Origin: Aequorivita marisscotiae | Lineage (GTDB): Bacteria > Bacteroidota > Bacteroidia > Flavobacteriales > Flavobacteriaceae | Direction of reading: 5' to 3' | NCBI RefSeq assembly: GCF_029814825.1 | Contig: NZ_CP122379.1 | Location: 2,294,001 to 2,358,000 of the forward strand | DNA: 64,000 bases | Part shown: one piece after another, positions 16,622-24,733 of the stretch | Position numbering within the stretch: the first letter of the stretch is position 1 | Layout: each line of letters opens with the position of its first letter | Notes under the pieces: generated by a model | Seen by the model: only the letters and a program-made list of their open reading frames with translations | Databases searched by the model: none | What the model was told of the DNA's origin: nothing | Made by a program: the position numbers and the translations under genes

Positions 16622-18424
16622 ATGCAGACTACCAGTCCACACAGTTTTCATATTCCCGTAATGGGAATTGCTTTTACCATTGATTCGCCTATAAAAGTTG
16701 CTCATTTTGGTATAAATAGTACGCTTTCTATTATTGAAGATAATTTAATAGAGGTAATGCGAAAATACTACTACCAGCAAAATAACGAGCCCTATGTGCC
16801 TATTTCAGAAAAGGAACCGGATTCGCGGGCGAGACGCATTACCGATTATTTAAATTTAATGCAGCGAATTGTAACCTCTAAAATGGAGCGGTTAAAACAT
16901 TCAGCTTTTGAAACTGGTTCTGATATTGTGAAATATTTTGAAATGCTTCCAGATAGTAGTGTGTTGAAGGAAAAATACCATGAGTGGTTTTCGCTTTCTG
17001 ATAGCACAGAAAAGCAGAATGCCGAAAAATTGCTACGGGAAAGTTTGGTTCCCGGTGCTATTGAGGTTAATATTATGACCAAGGTAGATAAGGACCAACT
17101 AGACAAAAACAAAGAACCTATTGAAAACGGATCGGATGCTATTACGGCCTTAAAGGGATACGCAGATTGCAATTTAGGCAATTCGGCCGTTGTGCTGTCG
17201 GCGGGAATGAATCCGCGTTTGTACAATTATATGGAAGGCTTTACAGCGTTTGATGCTTATAAATTGGGTGGTTTTTATAAAAAGGTAATTATTAAGGTAA
17301 GCGATTACCGTTCGGCATTGATTCAAGGTAAATACTTGGCTAAAAAGGGAATTTGGGTAAGTGAATTTAGAATTGAATCGGGCTTAAATTGTGGCGGTCA
17401 CGTTTTTGCCACACAGGGTTTGCTTATGGGGCCGATTCTTCAAGAATTTAAGGAAAAGAAGCAAGAATTGCAGGATAGCCTATTTGAACTTTATAACCCC
17501 GCAATTAAGGCAAAAGGGAAGCCCTGTTTTGGCAAACCACATCCGATAAGGATTACCGTACAGGGTGGAATTGGAACCAGCGAAGAAGATACATTGCTAA
17601 AAAAGTATTACAACGTAGATGGTACTGGGTGGGGAACGCCATTTTTACTGTGTCCTGAAGCTACTACTGTAGATGAGAAAACCTTGGAGCTATTGGCAAA
17701 ATCTAAAGAAAACGATGTGGTTAGAAGTAAAGCCTCGCCATTGGGAGTTGAATTTAATTATTTAAGGGGCACCACCGCAGAAACGGAACGTTTAAACAGA
17801 ATTGGAAAGGATAAACCCGGTAGTCCGTGTACAGAAAAGCTATTGGAATCTAATACTGAATTTACAAAAACTCCAATTTGTACAGCTTCTTCCAAGTATC
17901 AAAAACTAAAATTAGCGCAGTTAAAGACTTTAAATATCTCAAAACAGGATTATGATAAACAAGTAGAAGACGTGTTAAGTAAAGAATGTCTTTGTATTGG
18001 GTTAAGCAACGCGGCACCAGCGCTTTACGAGGTGTCTTTTCTAAAAAAATTAACTGCCGTTACTATTTGTCCGGGGCCAAATATTATAAACTTCTCTAAA
18101 ACCACCAGCCTCCGCGAGATGACAGATCATATTTACGGTAGAGCGGATATTATGCAAAAGCCCAATCGCGCTGCATTATTTGTCACTGAACTTAGACTAT
18201 ATATTGACTTTCTAAAAAAAGAGATAGAGGGCGTTACTTCGCCTACTGTGCGCGACTATAAATCTTGGGATAAATTTAGCCAGAATCTATTGGATGGCAT
18301 TGAACACTATCAAAACTTGACGATAAATTATATTTTGGACAATGCTATAAAATTTAAAAGGGATTTAGATTTTGCCAAAGTTGAAATTTTAAAAGTTCGT
18401 GATTCTCAGTTGCAGTTGGGATAG
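16622..18424 (+). CDS. Conserved-looking 600-residue Cys-rich protein, unknown function
   Basis: Not assignable to a named enzyme. It has no signal peptide, so it is cytoplasmic. Nine Cys lie at about 183, 257, 302, 344, 403, 420, 456, 458 and 483, several in tight motifs (LNCGGH, KPCFGKPH, ECLCIG, TICPGPN). The segment VQGGIGTSEEDTLLKKYY (about 313-330), followed by GTGWGTPFLLCPEAT, resembles the phosphate-binding strands of FMN TIM-barrel enzymes such as nitronate monooxygenase. This is a resemblance only. The C-terminal 100 residues look helical. It stands alone between nos and nor, with a perfect Crp/Fnr-type palindrome upstream, so it probably belongs to the denitrification response. Confidence 0.7.
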   Translation: MQTTSPHSFHIPVMGIAFTIDSPIKVAHFGINSTLSIIEDNLIEVMRKYYYQQNNEPYVPISEKEPDSRARRITDYLNLMQRIVTSKMERLKHSAFETGSDIVKYFEMLPDSSVLKEKYHEWFSLSDSTEKQNAEKLLRESLVPGAIEVNIMTKVDKDQLDKNKEPIENGSDAITALKGYADCNLGNSAVVLSAGMNPRLYNYMEGFTAFDAYKLGGFYKKVIIKVSDYRSALIQGKYLAKKGIWVSEFRIESGLNCGGHVFATQGLLMGPILQEFKEKKQELQDSLFELYNPAIKAKGKPCFGKPHPIRITVQGGIGTSEEDTLLKKYYNVDGTGWGTPFLLCPEATTVDEKTLELLAKSKENDVVRSKASPLGVEFNYLRGTTAETERLNRIGKDKPGSPCTEKLLESNTEFTKTPICTASSKYQKLKLAQLKTLNISKQDYDKQVEDVLSKECLCIGLSNAAPALYEVSFLKKLTAVTICPGPNIINFSKTTSLREMTDHIYGRADIMQKPNRAALFVTELRLYIDFLKKEIEGVTSPTVRDYKSWDKFSQNLLDGIEHYQNLTINYILDNAIKFKRDLDFAKVEILKVRDSQLQLG

Positions 18425-18566
18425 TGGGATTAAGTAAATTCGGCTTATTAGAATAATGCGGCTTTGAGTAGCCTAAACTGGTTTGTTTTTTAAAATTATT
18501 TTGGCGTGGGATGTTTGCCGTTGCTGTTGATTACTTCTTAAAAAATTGTGAAAATCCACTCCAAAT

Positions 18567-18610
18567 ATGACAATGGTCATAAATAATTTTTAGTGAATGT
18601 TTTTATTTTG
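18567..18610 (+). promoter_or_regulatory. Crp/Fnr-type site plus -7 element for nor
   Basis: ATGACAATGGTCAT at 18567-18580 and -7-like TTATTTTG at 18603-18610, with spacing 29.5 bp. norC starts at 18657, leaving a leader of about 40 nt that contains a further palindrome. Confidence 0.75.
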
Positions 18611-18612
18611 CT

Positions 18613-18634
18613 ATTAAGATATTTTAGTCTTAAT
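18613..18634 (+). promoter_or_regulatory. Palindrome at the nor transcription start
   Basis: Arms ATTAAGA (18613-18619) and TCTTAAT (18628-18634) are perfect inverted repeats around an 8-bp AT-rich core. The site overlaps the expected transcription start, a repressor position. The inner motif AAGAT-n6-GTCTT recurs with changes before the first Rrf2 gene and the second norC-like gene, so an Rrf2/NsrR-type repressor is a candidate ligand. Confidence 0.5.
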
Positions 18635-18656
18635 ATGTAACTTAAAACCAACCAAT

Positions 18657-19115
18657 ATGCTATCCAAACAACAAGCGCGGGCATTTTTCCTCGGTGGAAC
18701 GCTCGTAACATTCCTGATTTTTATTGGTCTTACCATTTACTCCTTTAGCGATGGAAACGACCAGACCAACTATGAAAACATTACCGAACAAGTAGTACGC
18801 GGTAAGGTTATCTGGGAGGAGAACAACTGCATGGGTTGCCACACCATTCTCGGCGAAGGTGGCTATTATGCCCCTGAACTTACCAAAGTTGTTGAACGTA
18901 GAGGCGAAGGTCTAATAAAAGCAATTCTTATGTCGCCCGTGCCTTGGGAGCCAAACGGTAGAAAAATGGTGGCTTATGGTTTCACGGCCGAAGAGGCCGA
19001 TGACGTCATCGCATTTTTCAATTGGATTGGCGAAATAGACTTAAATGGTTTTGACCGCATAGTATCGCCTTTAGCGAAAGACAAACAATTACTTAATAAC
19101 CAATCTGAAAATTAA
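18657..19115 (+). CDS. norC: Nitric oxide reductase subunit C
   Basis: Membrane-anchored cytochrome c subunit of cNOR, 152 residues. One N-terminal helix (about 9-29) is followed by a periplasmic haem domain with CMGCH at 58-62 inside the family motif CHTILGEGGYYAPELTK. The axial Met is probably in GRKMVAYGF. It passes electrons to NorB, whose gene starts 4 bp after this stop. Confidence 0.96.
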   Translation: MLSKQQARAFFLGGTLVTFLIFIGLTIYSFSDGNDQTNYENITEQVVRGKVIWEENNCMGCHTILGEGGYYAPELTKVVERRGEGLIKAILMSPVPWEPNGRKMVAYGFTAEEADDVIAFFNWIGEIDLNGFDRIVSPLAKDKQLLNNQSEN

Positions 19116-19119
19116 TATT

Positions 19120-20469
19120 ATGAAATATAAATCTCAAAAAGTAGCTTATTGGTTTTTCGCACTTTCAATGCTGTTACTCGTACTTCAAATAACCTATGGT
19201 TTTATTATGGGTTTTGCCCGTATCGGGATGGATGGGCTTCACGAATTTATTCCTTTTAATACGGCGCGTGCCGTTCACACCAATCTCTTGGTGGTTTGGT
19301 TGCTCTCCGGGTTTATGGGGGCTGCTTACTATATTATTCCTGAAGAGGCCCAGCGCGAACTCGTAAGTGTAAAGTTGGCGTATGTACAGCTTATTTCACT
19401 TGCGGCGGTTGGCGTGGCCGCAATTGTGGGCTATCACTTTAACTGGTGGGAAGGCCGTAAATTTTTGGAAATTCCGCGGCAGCTTGACTATTTGGTAGTT
19501 TTAAACGTGCTGCTGTTTTTAGCATTAATACTTCTGACACTTTTTAAAGGAAAACGAAAAACTACCACAGCATTAGTGCTCACAATGGGGCTGCTATTTG
19601 CGGCATTATTATACATTCCCGGAATGTTGCCGTTTGACAGTCAGGTAACCGACAGCTTTTTTCGCTGGTGGGTAGTTCATCTTTGGGTTGAAGGCGTTTG
19701 GGAACTTATTATGGGCGGTATTCTGGCATTCCTATTAATTAAACTTACGGGAGTTGACCGAGAAGTTATTGAAAAATGGCTTTATGTAATCGTCGGCCTA
19801 ACCTTTCTTTCTGGAGTACTGGGCACCGGCCACCACTACTATTATATTGGTGTAAATAAAATCTGGCTGATCGTTGGTGGAATTTTCTCGGCCTTGGAAC
19901 CTTTGGCCTTCCTTGCAATGGCACTTTTTGCGGTAAATATGTACCGCAAAGGAGAGAAAAAACACCCTAATAAAATTGCCTTATTCTGGACGTTGGGTGC
20001 CGCAATTGTATCGTTTGTGGGCGCAGGACTTTTAGGGTTTGCACACACGCTGCCACAAACAAACCTTTATACACACGGAACCTTGGTAACTGCAATGCAC
20101 GGACACTTGGCCTTTTGGGGAGCTTATGCAATGATTGTTTTAGCAATTATAAGCTATAGTTTGCCGAATATGACAGGGCGTAAGTATTATGACGGCATAC
20201 GTGGCCGCGTGGCGTTCTGGACATCAAATATTGGAATGATAGGAATGACGATGGCTTTTGGTGTAGCGGGCGTAGCACAGGTTTATTTGGAACGAAAATT
20301 TGGCATGGAATTTATGGCAGTTCAAAAGGAAATTAGCATCCATTTTGTAGTGTTGATTATCTGCGCCAGTTTATTTGCCGTGGGAATTTTAACCTATATC
20401 TATGACTTTTACAAACACGGTCGTCCAACAGATGAAGCTTTGGAAAAAGCTGAACACGAATATTTATAA
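19120..20469 (+). CDS. norB: Nitric oxide reductase subunit B (catalytic)
   Basis: Twelve-helix haem-copper-superfamily enzyme that reduces 2 NO to N2O. Expected ligands are all present: low-spin haem b His53 and His329, haem b3 His327, FeB His187, His238 and His239. The nearby glutamates Glu191, Glu195 and Glu260 are also present. The length of 449 residues is typical. It forms a unit with norC, and norQ and norD follow after a 142-bp gap. Confidence 0.97.
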   Translation: MKYKSQKVAYWFFALSMLLLVLQITYGFIMGFARIGMDGLHEFIPFNTARAVHTNLLVVWLLSGFMGAAYYIIPEEAQRELVSVKLAYVQLISLAAVGVAAIVGYHFNWWEGRKFLEIPRQLDYLVVLNVLLFLALILLTLFKGKRKTTTALVLTMGLLFAALLYIPGMLPFDSQVTDSFFRWWVVHLWVEGVWELIMGGILAFLLIKLTGVDREVIEKWLYVIVGLTFLSGVLGTGHHYYYIGVNKIWLIVGGIFSALEPLAFLAMALFAVNMYRKGEKKHPNKIALFWTLGAAIVSFVGAGLLGFAHTLPQTNLYTHGTLVTAMHGHLAFWGAYAMIVLAIISYSLPNMTGRKYYDGIRGRVAFWTSNIGMIGMTMAFGVAGVAQVYLERKFGMEFMAVQKEISIHFVVLIICASLFAVGILTYIYDFYKHGRPTDEALEKAEHEYL

Positions 20470-20474
20470 TTGAT

Positions 20475-20584
20475 AAAGGGTCTGAATTCGGTTACGCTCT
20501 TATACCTAAAAACGCCTGGAAAGTTCAACTTCACGTAAAACACTTAAAGTTTCTTTCCAAAAAGAACCGTTTTTCAGACCTTTT
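20475..20584 (+). other. Imperfect long-range inverted repeat between norB and norQ
   Basis: The 142-bp gap contains AAAGGGTCTGAATTCGGTT (20475-20493) and AACCGTTTTTCAGACCTTTT (20565-20584), which can pair imperfectly across about 70 nt. No T-run terminator is visible. It might modulate expression of norQDEF relative to norCB. Confidence 0.35.
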
Positions 20585-20611
20585 AAATAGCTATTTTAAG
20601 AAGAGAAAATT

Positions 20612-21436
20612 ATGTCCACAATAGATACTAATATCATAAGATCAGAAACGAAGGTTTCTTATAGAACCATACCCTTTTACAAACCCATAGATCGCGAAGT
20701 TGAAGTTTTTCAGCACGCGTTTAAAAACAAATTGCCCATTTTGCTGAAAGGCCCCACGGGAACTGGAAAAACCAGGTTTGTAGATTTTATGGCGCATCAA
20801 TTGGAGCAGTCGCTTTTAACGGTTTCCTGTCATGAGGAAACTTCTTCCACAGACCTTATTGGCCGCTATATAATCAAAGGCGCCGAAACTATTTGGGTGG
20901 ACGGGCCGTTGACCAAAGCGGTAAAAGAAGGTGCAATTCTATATTTAGATGAAATCGCCGAAGCTCGCCCAGACGTTGTGGTTGCGATACATTCACTCAC
21001 AGATCACAGAAAGGAATTGTATATAGACAAACTGGGCATTACCGTAGAAGCCCATCCGGATTTTATGCTCGTGGCTTCCTTTAATCCAGGATATCAAAAG
21101 GGTTTTAAAGAGCTGAAACCTTCTACCCGCCAACGTTTTGTGGCACTTTCGTTTCAATATCCCACTGCAAAGGATGAAACCGAAATTGTGCACACGGAAA
21201 CTGGTTTGGACAAAGACACCTCCAAAAAATTGGTAAACATTGCCAATAAAATTCGCAATCTAACTGAATTGGGACTTACCGAAACCGTCTCCACCCGTTT
21301 GTTGGTAGATGCGGCAATGCTTATAAACAGCGGTCTTCCCAAACGACTTTCCGTAAAAGTGGCAATTGTGGAACCATTGACCGATGATCTTGAAATTACC
21401 CAAGCACTAACAGATCTGTGCGATTTGATGATTTAA
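20612..21436 (+). CDS. norQ: NorQ, MoxR/CbbQ-type AAA+ ATPase
   Basis: AAA+ ATPase of 274 residues that, with NorD, inserts FeB into cNOR. Walker A GPTGTGKTR is near residues 47-55, Walker B AILYLDEIAEARPDV near 109-123, and the sensor region LVASFNPGYQKGFKELKPSTRQRFVAL near 150-176. The C-terminal CbbQ helix bundle is present. norD begins 9 bp downstream. Confidence 0.93.
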   Translation: MSTIDTNIIRSETKVSYRTIPFYKPIDREVEVFQHAFKNKLPILLKGPTGTGKTRFVDFMAHQLEQSLLTVSCHEETSSTDLIGRYIIKGAETIWVDGPLTKAVKEGAILYLDEIAEARPDVVVAIHSLTDHRKELYIDKLGITVEAHPDFMLVASFNPGYQKGFKELKPSTRQRFVALSFQYPTAKDETEIVHTETGLDKDTSKKLVNIANKIRNLTELGLTETVSTRLLVDAAMLINSGLPKRLSVKVAIVEPLTDDLEITQALTDLCDLMI

Positions 21437-21445
21437 GAAAAAACC

Positions 21446-23215
21446 ATGTTCGAACCCGATGAGTTTATCTTTGCCAAGGTTGCAAAATTTCTAAAGCGCA
21501 GAAAAAAAAGTGCTAAGGAAGCAATTGCGCACACCGTAAAACTTTGTGAAATAAAGCCTCGGCTCACTTTGATGGCACGTGCCGTAACCGGTCATCCCAT
21601 CGAAATTTTTGAGGCAGAGCAGGAGGGTGGTTATAAAAACAACGCTTTCTTTTTGCCCGAACGATTTTCAGGGTTTGATACTTCGGAAAAAAATCTGGCC
21701 TTTTATATTTTTAGGACGCTATATCTTTCAATTCAAAAAAGCTTTCAGCTTAATTATGAATTGGGCGAGGAGCATACCTTGGAAGAGGCGCGGCAAATTT
21801 CCGAAGAAAATGCTGAAAAAGTATTAACTGAAATTTTTAATCAATTTCCCGGAACGGAGCAGATTTATAACGAACTGAAACTTCACTTTGAAAAAAACGC
21901 TTCGGAAAAAAATCCGCCCGACTATTCCTATATTTATGGGAAATGGATGGCGAATTCGCCTGAAACACCAAAGAAAAAAGTACTTCAGAATATTTCAGAA
22001 AAAGTAAAAACCGCCATTGAAGAAGAGATAAATACTATTTTGAAAGCCAATGCGGTAGAAGAAATAAAATCTATTGAAGTTGACAAAAAAGCACAGGAAG
22101 ATTATGTGCTCACCCACAACTTTGAAAAAGCCGAAACCGCAGAAGAGTGGGAAGGCGGTTGGCGCGATTTTGATGGCGATGACGAGCTGGACGACCACGC
22201 AAATGCGCTGGAAGATTTAAATATGAAACAAACCGTGCGGGTAGACGATCCCACGCATTCTATTTATCAGGCCGAGTTTATTGAAAATACAACCATTTCT
22301 GAAAGTGCGGAAATAGAAAATGCCAACTACAACATTTTGTATGACGAATGGGATTATTCCAAACGCACTTATAAAACAGATTTTTGCAAGGTTTATCCGC
22401 AAACACAAACCGAAACCGATTCTGATTATTATATAAATACTTTAAGGGAACACGCAACAACCTTGATGGGGCTTCGGAAAATGCTTACTTCGGTAAATAA
22501 TAAATACCAACAGCAACGCAGGCAGTTGCAGGGCGAGGAGTTTGACCTTGATGCGCTCACAGATTTGTATGTGGACGTTCATTCGGGCCACACGCCTTCG
22601 GAAAATATCTATCTCTCAAAACGCAAAAAAGAAAAAGACCTTTCTATTTTGATGCTTTTGGACAGCAGCCTTTCCAGCGATGGCTATGCTGCAGACAATC
22701 GGGTAATAGATGTGGAAAAACAGGTTTCAATCATTTTTGGGGAAATTTTGGAGGAATTCAACGTAGATTTTTCTATTGCCGGTTTTCATTCCAAAACCCG
22801 GAACCACAGCACATATTTAACCTTAAAAAATTTTGATGAGCCGTGGCAGAAGGCAAAGCAAAAAGTTGGCGCCTTGCAACCCAGCGGTTATACGCGAATT
22901 GGTACGGCATTGCGACATTCGGGTGCTTTGCTGGATAAACGTGACACAAAAAACAAATGGGTAATTCTTATTTCAGATGGAAAACCCAATGATTACGATA
23001 AGTACGAAGGCAAATACGGCATAAATGATGTAAAGCAGGCGCTACGTGAATTGAACCAGCGGAATATAAATTCGTATGCGTTGGCCATTGAAGCGCAGGC
23101 AAAATATTATTTGCCGCAGATGTTTGGGCAGAACCATTTTCAGATTTTGACTACACCGGTAGAACTGCTGCAATCGCTTGTAAAATTGTACGATAAAATA
23201 AAACACCAAAGTTAA
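21446..23215 (+). CDS. norD: NorD, von Willebrand factor A protein
   Basis: Cytoplasmic partner of NorQ, 589 residues. The N-terminal half is helical and acidic. The C-terminal half (about 400-589) is a vWA domain with MIDAS motif DSSLS and the later Thr and Asp positions (GYTRIGTAL, LISDGKPNDYDKYEG). The pairing with norQ is diagnostic for the cNOR maturation system. It ends 1 bp before the norE-like gene. Confidence 0.92.
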   Translation: MFEPDEFIFAKVAKFLKRRKKSAKEAIAHTVKLCEIKPRLTLMARAVTGHPIEIFEAEQEGGYKNNAFFLPERFSGFDTSEKNLAFYIFRTLYLSIQKSFQLNYELGEEHTLEEARQISEENAEKVLTEIFNQFPGTEQIYNELKLHFEKNASEKNPPDYSYIYGKWMANSPETPKKKVLQNISEKVKTAIEEEINTILKANAVEEIKSIEVDKKAQEDYVLTHNFEKAETAEEWEGGWRDFDGDDELDDHANALEDLNMKQTVRVDDPTHSIYQAEFIENTTISESAEIENANYNILYDEWDYSKRTYKTDFCKVYPQTQTETDSDYYINTLREHATTLMGLRKMLTSVNNKYQQQRRQLQGEEFDLDALTDLYVDVHSGHTPSENIYLSKRKKEKDLSILMLLDSSLSSDGYAADNRVIDVEKQVSIIFGEILEEFNVDFSIAGFHSKTRNHSTYLTLKNFDEPWQKAKQKVGALQPSGYTRIGTALRHSGALLDKRDTKNKWVILISDGKPNDYDKYEGKYGINDVKQALRELNQRNINSYALAIEAQAKYYLPQMFGQNHFQILTTPVELLQSLVKLYDKIKHQS

Positions 23216-23216
23216 T

Positions 23217-23801
23217 ATGAAAACTACGGCAACAATAGATTACAAAAACATATTTTACCCACCAGGCGGCATATTGCTGTGGATTGTTATTTATTTGGAA
23301 CTGGTAACTTTTGGCATTGCATTGGTTTTTATGGCGATAAATGCAAAAGCCGAACCCGAAATATTTCACGAATCGCGCTTAATGCTCAATACGGCTTATG
23401 GCGCAATAAATACCGTATTTTTACTTAGTAGCGGATGGTGCATGGCGCAGTCGGTTCATTTTTTGAAACGTCGAAATTTTAGTAAAAGCAAATTGTTTTT
23501 AAAGCTAACCATGCTTGGTGGCGTACTTTTCTTGGTATTGAAAGGAGTGGAATATTACGATAAAGTGGAAGCCGGCCTTACTATCGGCTACAATGCCTTC
23601 TTTGGTTATTATTGGATGCTTACGCTATTTCACCTAATTCACGTTGTAGTGGGCATCATTATTTTGCTTGTTTTGGGAAGAACCCTCAGCAAAAAACCCG
23701 AAACCCTAAAAGTAGAAGATTATGAATCGGGCGCGGCCTTTTGGCATATGTGCGATTTGATTTGGCTACTTCTTTTTCCAATAATTTATTTATTATTCTA
23801 A
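23217..23801 (+). CDS. NorE-like cytochrome c oxidase subunit III family protein
   Basis: A 194-residue membrane protein of the CoxIII family with about five helices. The family features include GWCMAQSVHFLKRRNF near 65-80 and YYWMLTLFHLIHVVVGII near 125-142. Small CoxIII homologues in nor operons are called NorE and improve NO reductase function without being core subunits. It lies between norD and a norF-like gene with almost no spacing. Confidence 0.88.
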   Translation: MKTTATIDYKNIFYPPGGILLWIVIYLELVTFGIALVFMAINAKAEPEIFHESRLMLNTAYGAINTVFLLSSGWCMAQSVHFLKRRNFSKSKLFLKLTMLGGVLFLVLKGVEYYDKVEAGLTIGYNAFFGYYWMLTLFHLIHVVVGIIILLVLGRTLSKKPETLKVEDYESGAAFWHMCDLIWLLLFPIIYLLF

Positions 23802-23804
23802 AAA

Positions 23805-24038
23805 ATGGAACGCACTTTTAACATCACTTGGCTTATTTTAATTGGGCTTACAATTCTGTCTGCAGTTTTTGCGAATCTGGATTTGGCTAATGTTGCATTA
23901 ATTATTTTGGCTTTGTCTTTTCTAAAATTTATCGGGGTTGCTTTTTTCTTTATGGAACTTAAAAAAGCCAATGCTTTTTGGAAGGTACTTTTGGTGGCGT
24001 TCTTGGGATTACTGTTAATTGTAGTTTGGGCGATTTAG
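23805..24038 (+). CDS. NorF-like small membrane protein (CtaF/CoxIV type)
   Basis: A 77-residue protein with about three helices (residues about 7-24, 27-47 and 56-76) and FMELKKANAFWKVLL between the last two. This resembles prokaryotic cytochrome oxidase subunit IV and NorF proteins. It starts 3 bp after the norE-like stop and is the last gene of the nor operon. Confidence 0.82.
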   Translation: MERTFNITWLILIGLTILSAVFANLDLANVALIILALSFLKFIGVAFFFMELKKANAFWKVLLVAFLGLLLIVVWAI

Positions 24039-24109
24039 CGAATTATAAGATTTTTGTAAGTGAGTATAAAGAAACAATGATTTAACTATAATTTTGACAA
24101 GAAAACTTT

Positions 24110-24367
24110 TCAGTCGTAATGGAAGCGGCATTTTGCAATTAATATTTCACCCTCTTTAAATTTATAAATTAGCCTATGTTCGCTATCAATTCGCCTAGAC
24201 CAGAAGCCAGCGTATTTGTGTTTTAAAGGTTCAGGTTTTCCAATGCCATCAAAAGGATTTCGAGCGATATCTTTTAGAATTTCATTTATTTTTTTCAACT
24301 TCTTTTTGTCGGTTTTTTGCCAATACAGATAATCTTCCCAAGATTCGTCGACAAAAATATACTTCAT
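24110..24367 (-). CDS. Txe/YoeB-family toxin (ribosome-dependent mRNA interferase)
   Basis: An 85-residue toxin. All key YoeB residues fall at family numbering: Glu46, Arg65, His83 and Tyr84 (C-terminal CRFHYD). The strand-helix layout and KPEPLKHKYAGFWSRRIDSEHRLIY segment are typical. YoeB cleaves mRNA in the ribosomal A site. The partner antitoxin gene ends 1 bp upstream. The pair sits at the 3' end of the nor operon in opposite orientation. Confidence 0.92.
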   Translation of the reverse strand: MKYIFVDESWEDYLYWQKTDKKKLKKINEILKDIARNPFDGIGKPEPLKHKYAGFWSRRIDSEHRLIYKFKEGEILIAKCRFHYD

Positions 24368-24368
24368 T

Positions 24369-24623
24369 TTAATCTTCGATTAGTTCTTTGTTAAAAGTAG
24401 ATCCGCTATTAAGTTTGTCAATTGCAGAATCTAATCTCCTTTCATTCTTTCGAGAAGACAATTCGTGATTTGTAGCCATTAAGGAATTGTACTCCTGCAA
24501 AGACATGATTACTATTCCAGAATCCTTTCCGCGATTAATAATTAAAGTTTCAACGTTCTTTACAACTCGATCTAAGTACGTTTTAATATCCTTTCTAAAG
24601 TCCGAAACGGTTGTAATTTGCAT
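24369..24623 (-). CDS. YefM/Phd-family antitoxin
   Basis: An 84-residue antitoxin and autoregulator (MQITTVSDFRKDIKTYLDRVVKNVETLIINRGKDSGIVIMS...). The N-terminal Phd/YefM fold binds DNA and the charged C-terminal tail would wrap YoeB. A longer in-frame start exists at 24677, but the ATG at 24621-24623 gives the normal family length and lies downstream of a consensus -7 element. Confidence 0.9.
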   Translation of the reverse strand: MQITTVSDFRKDIKTYLDRVVKNVETLIINRGKDSGIVIMSLQEYNSLMATNHELSSRKNERRLDSAIDKLNSGSTFNKELIED

Positions 24624-24643
24624 AAGGTTATTTTTTAAAATTA

Positions 24644-24660
24644 GTACAAATTTATGTACA
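24644..24660 (-). promoter_or_regulatory. YefM-type operator over the toxin-antitoxin promoter
   Basis: GTACA (24644-24648) and TGTACA (24655-24660) flank a consensus -7 element TAAATTTG (24647-24654 on the minus strand). YefM/YoeB operators in enterobacteria have TGTACA cores, so this is a likely autoregulatory site. Confidence 0.6.
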
Positions 24661-24733
24661 AAATTTGAATTATGCAATTTTCATCAAGACACTATATTAT
24701 CTTGTTACAACTTGTCCAAGTATTAATTCCCAC

